Shown here piece after piece: positions 63,289-64,000 of a stretch of DNA of 64,000 bases. Numbering within the stretch: position 1 is the first letter of the stretch; each line of letters opens with the position of its first letter. Source of the stretch: Piscicola geometra (lineage: Eukaryota; Annelida; Clitellata; Hirudinida; Piscicolidae); assembly GCA_943735955.1 (NCBI GenBank), contig OX030965.1, forward strand, positions 5,402,503-5,466,502, given 5' to 3'. The translations under genes were made by a program, and so were the position numbers. Under the pieces are notes generated by a model that made no database searches, was not told where the DNA came from, and saw nothing but the letters and a program-made list of their open reading frames with translations.

Positions 63289-64000
63289 AATGTCATCTTT
63301 CTCATCGTGCTCACTATTTTCATCTTCATCATCATTATCGTCTTAATCTTTGTTTAAATTTAAATCATTTTTTATAATCTTAATTCTTGAATTTTTCATT
63401 CCTACCTGCTCACATCTGGTCACTACACCGCCACGGAATCAACACGCTATTACGACCGAAAAATCCCGTCATAGGATAACTCAATAACAGCACCACATTA
63501 ACCTTAACCACACTCTATGAGCACAAAACGATACCACACCAAGACCACAAAATTCACACCACAACTTCAACAACCATACCACACCTCACCACACCACATC
63601 ACACCACCTCCACACACCATACCACAACTCCAACACCTCAAACACACCGCGACCACAGTACACTGAAACTACAAACCCCCCCCCCCCACAACATCTCCTA
63701 CACTCCCACCACCACCACCACCACCACAACACCATCTAGTACGTCGCAGAAACCTGTGGAAGAAAGCACTGCATAAATCATTCACACACGTACACACATA
63801 CGTTCGTATGAATAGCGCCTGGGCATTCCGTCGTATTAATATAAAGTTGGCGCGTATTTTTTCATTTTTCTAATTTTCATGACAGATGATGCTTGTTATT
63901 ACTCGTTTTTATTAGATAGGTTTTCAATTTAAAACATTTTTAAATTTTGATTTTGTGTTTTTCTGCATGAGAAAAATGGGAAATTTGTCGCAAAGATGGT

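Overview
This is nuclear DNA of a multicellular animal. It is AT-rich, genes are cut into short exons by short GT-AG introns, and spacers and introns are full of mini- and microsatellites. The protein families (a Cys-loop receptor, VWD/EGF/SEA ectodomains, a Ly6 protein, a motile-cilium protein, EB modules) and the relaxed, repeat-rich layout suggest a lophotrochozoan invertebrate, possibly an annelid such as a leech. That placement is inference. All gene models below were made by hand, joining exons with compatible splice sites and reading phase.

Left third. A minus-strand gene (1-6703, running off the left edge) encodes a type II membrane protein with a SEA domain, EGF modules and VWD/C8/TIL units. 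Next on the minus strand is a complete nicotinic acetylcholine receptor alpha subunit (8506-12752) with Asn in place of the pore-gate Leu at M2 9'. It diverges from a plus-strand PDZD11 orthologue (13463-16886) across a 710-bp spacer. A 2-kb, 24-bp minisatellite fills the PDZD11 intron that splits its PDZ domain.

Middle. From 16.9 to 27.4 kb there are mainly simple repeats, plus a two-exon fragment of an unrecognised Cys-rich minus-strand gene (18529-19426). A minus-strand gene (27476-37516, 3' end not found) encodes a secreted or membrane protein with a signal peptide, Ser-rich and Gln-rich regions and about four EB modules. Several modules carry low-complexity insertions at the same place, one of them about 400 residues long and Asp/Asn-rich. 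A tRNA-derived SINE lies at 40.3-40.5 kb. A decayed hAT transposon (41607-43209) with a perfect 8-bp target-site duplication sits just upstream of CFAP251.

Right third. CFAP251/WDR66 (43449-47947), a radial-spoke-base axonemal protein, has a candidate RFX X-box 46 bp before its ATG. The acetyltransferase gene NAA50 (48260-49284) follows in the same direction after 312 bp, with an 8-nt first coding exon. On the minus strand are a GPI-anchored Ly6/uPAR-like gene (49785-50881, signal exon not found) and the 3' end of a leucine-rich-repeat membrane receptor (59065-61101) with no visible TIR domain. The remainder is intergenic DNA with microsatellites and 13-, 14- and 18-bp minisatellites.

The genes do not form a pathway. 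CFAP251 and NAA50 are the only tightly spaced pair. Nothing bacterial, viral or CRISPR-like was seen.
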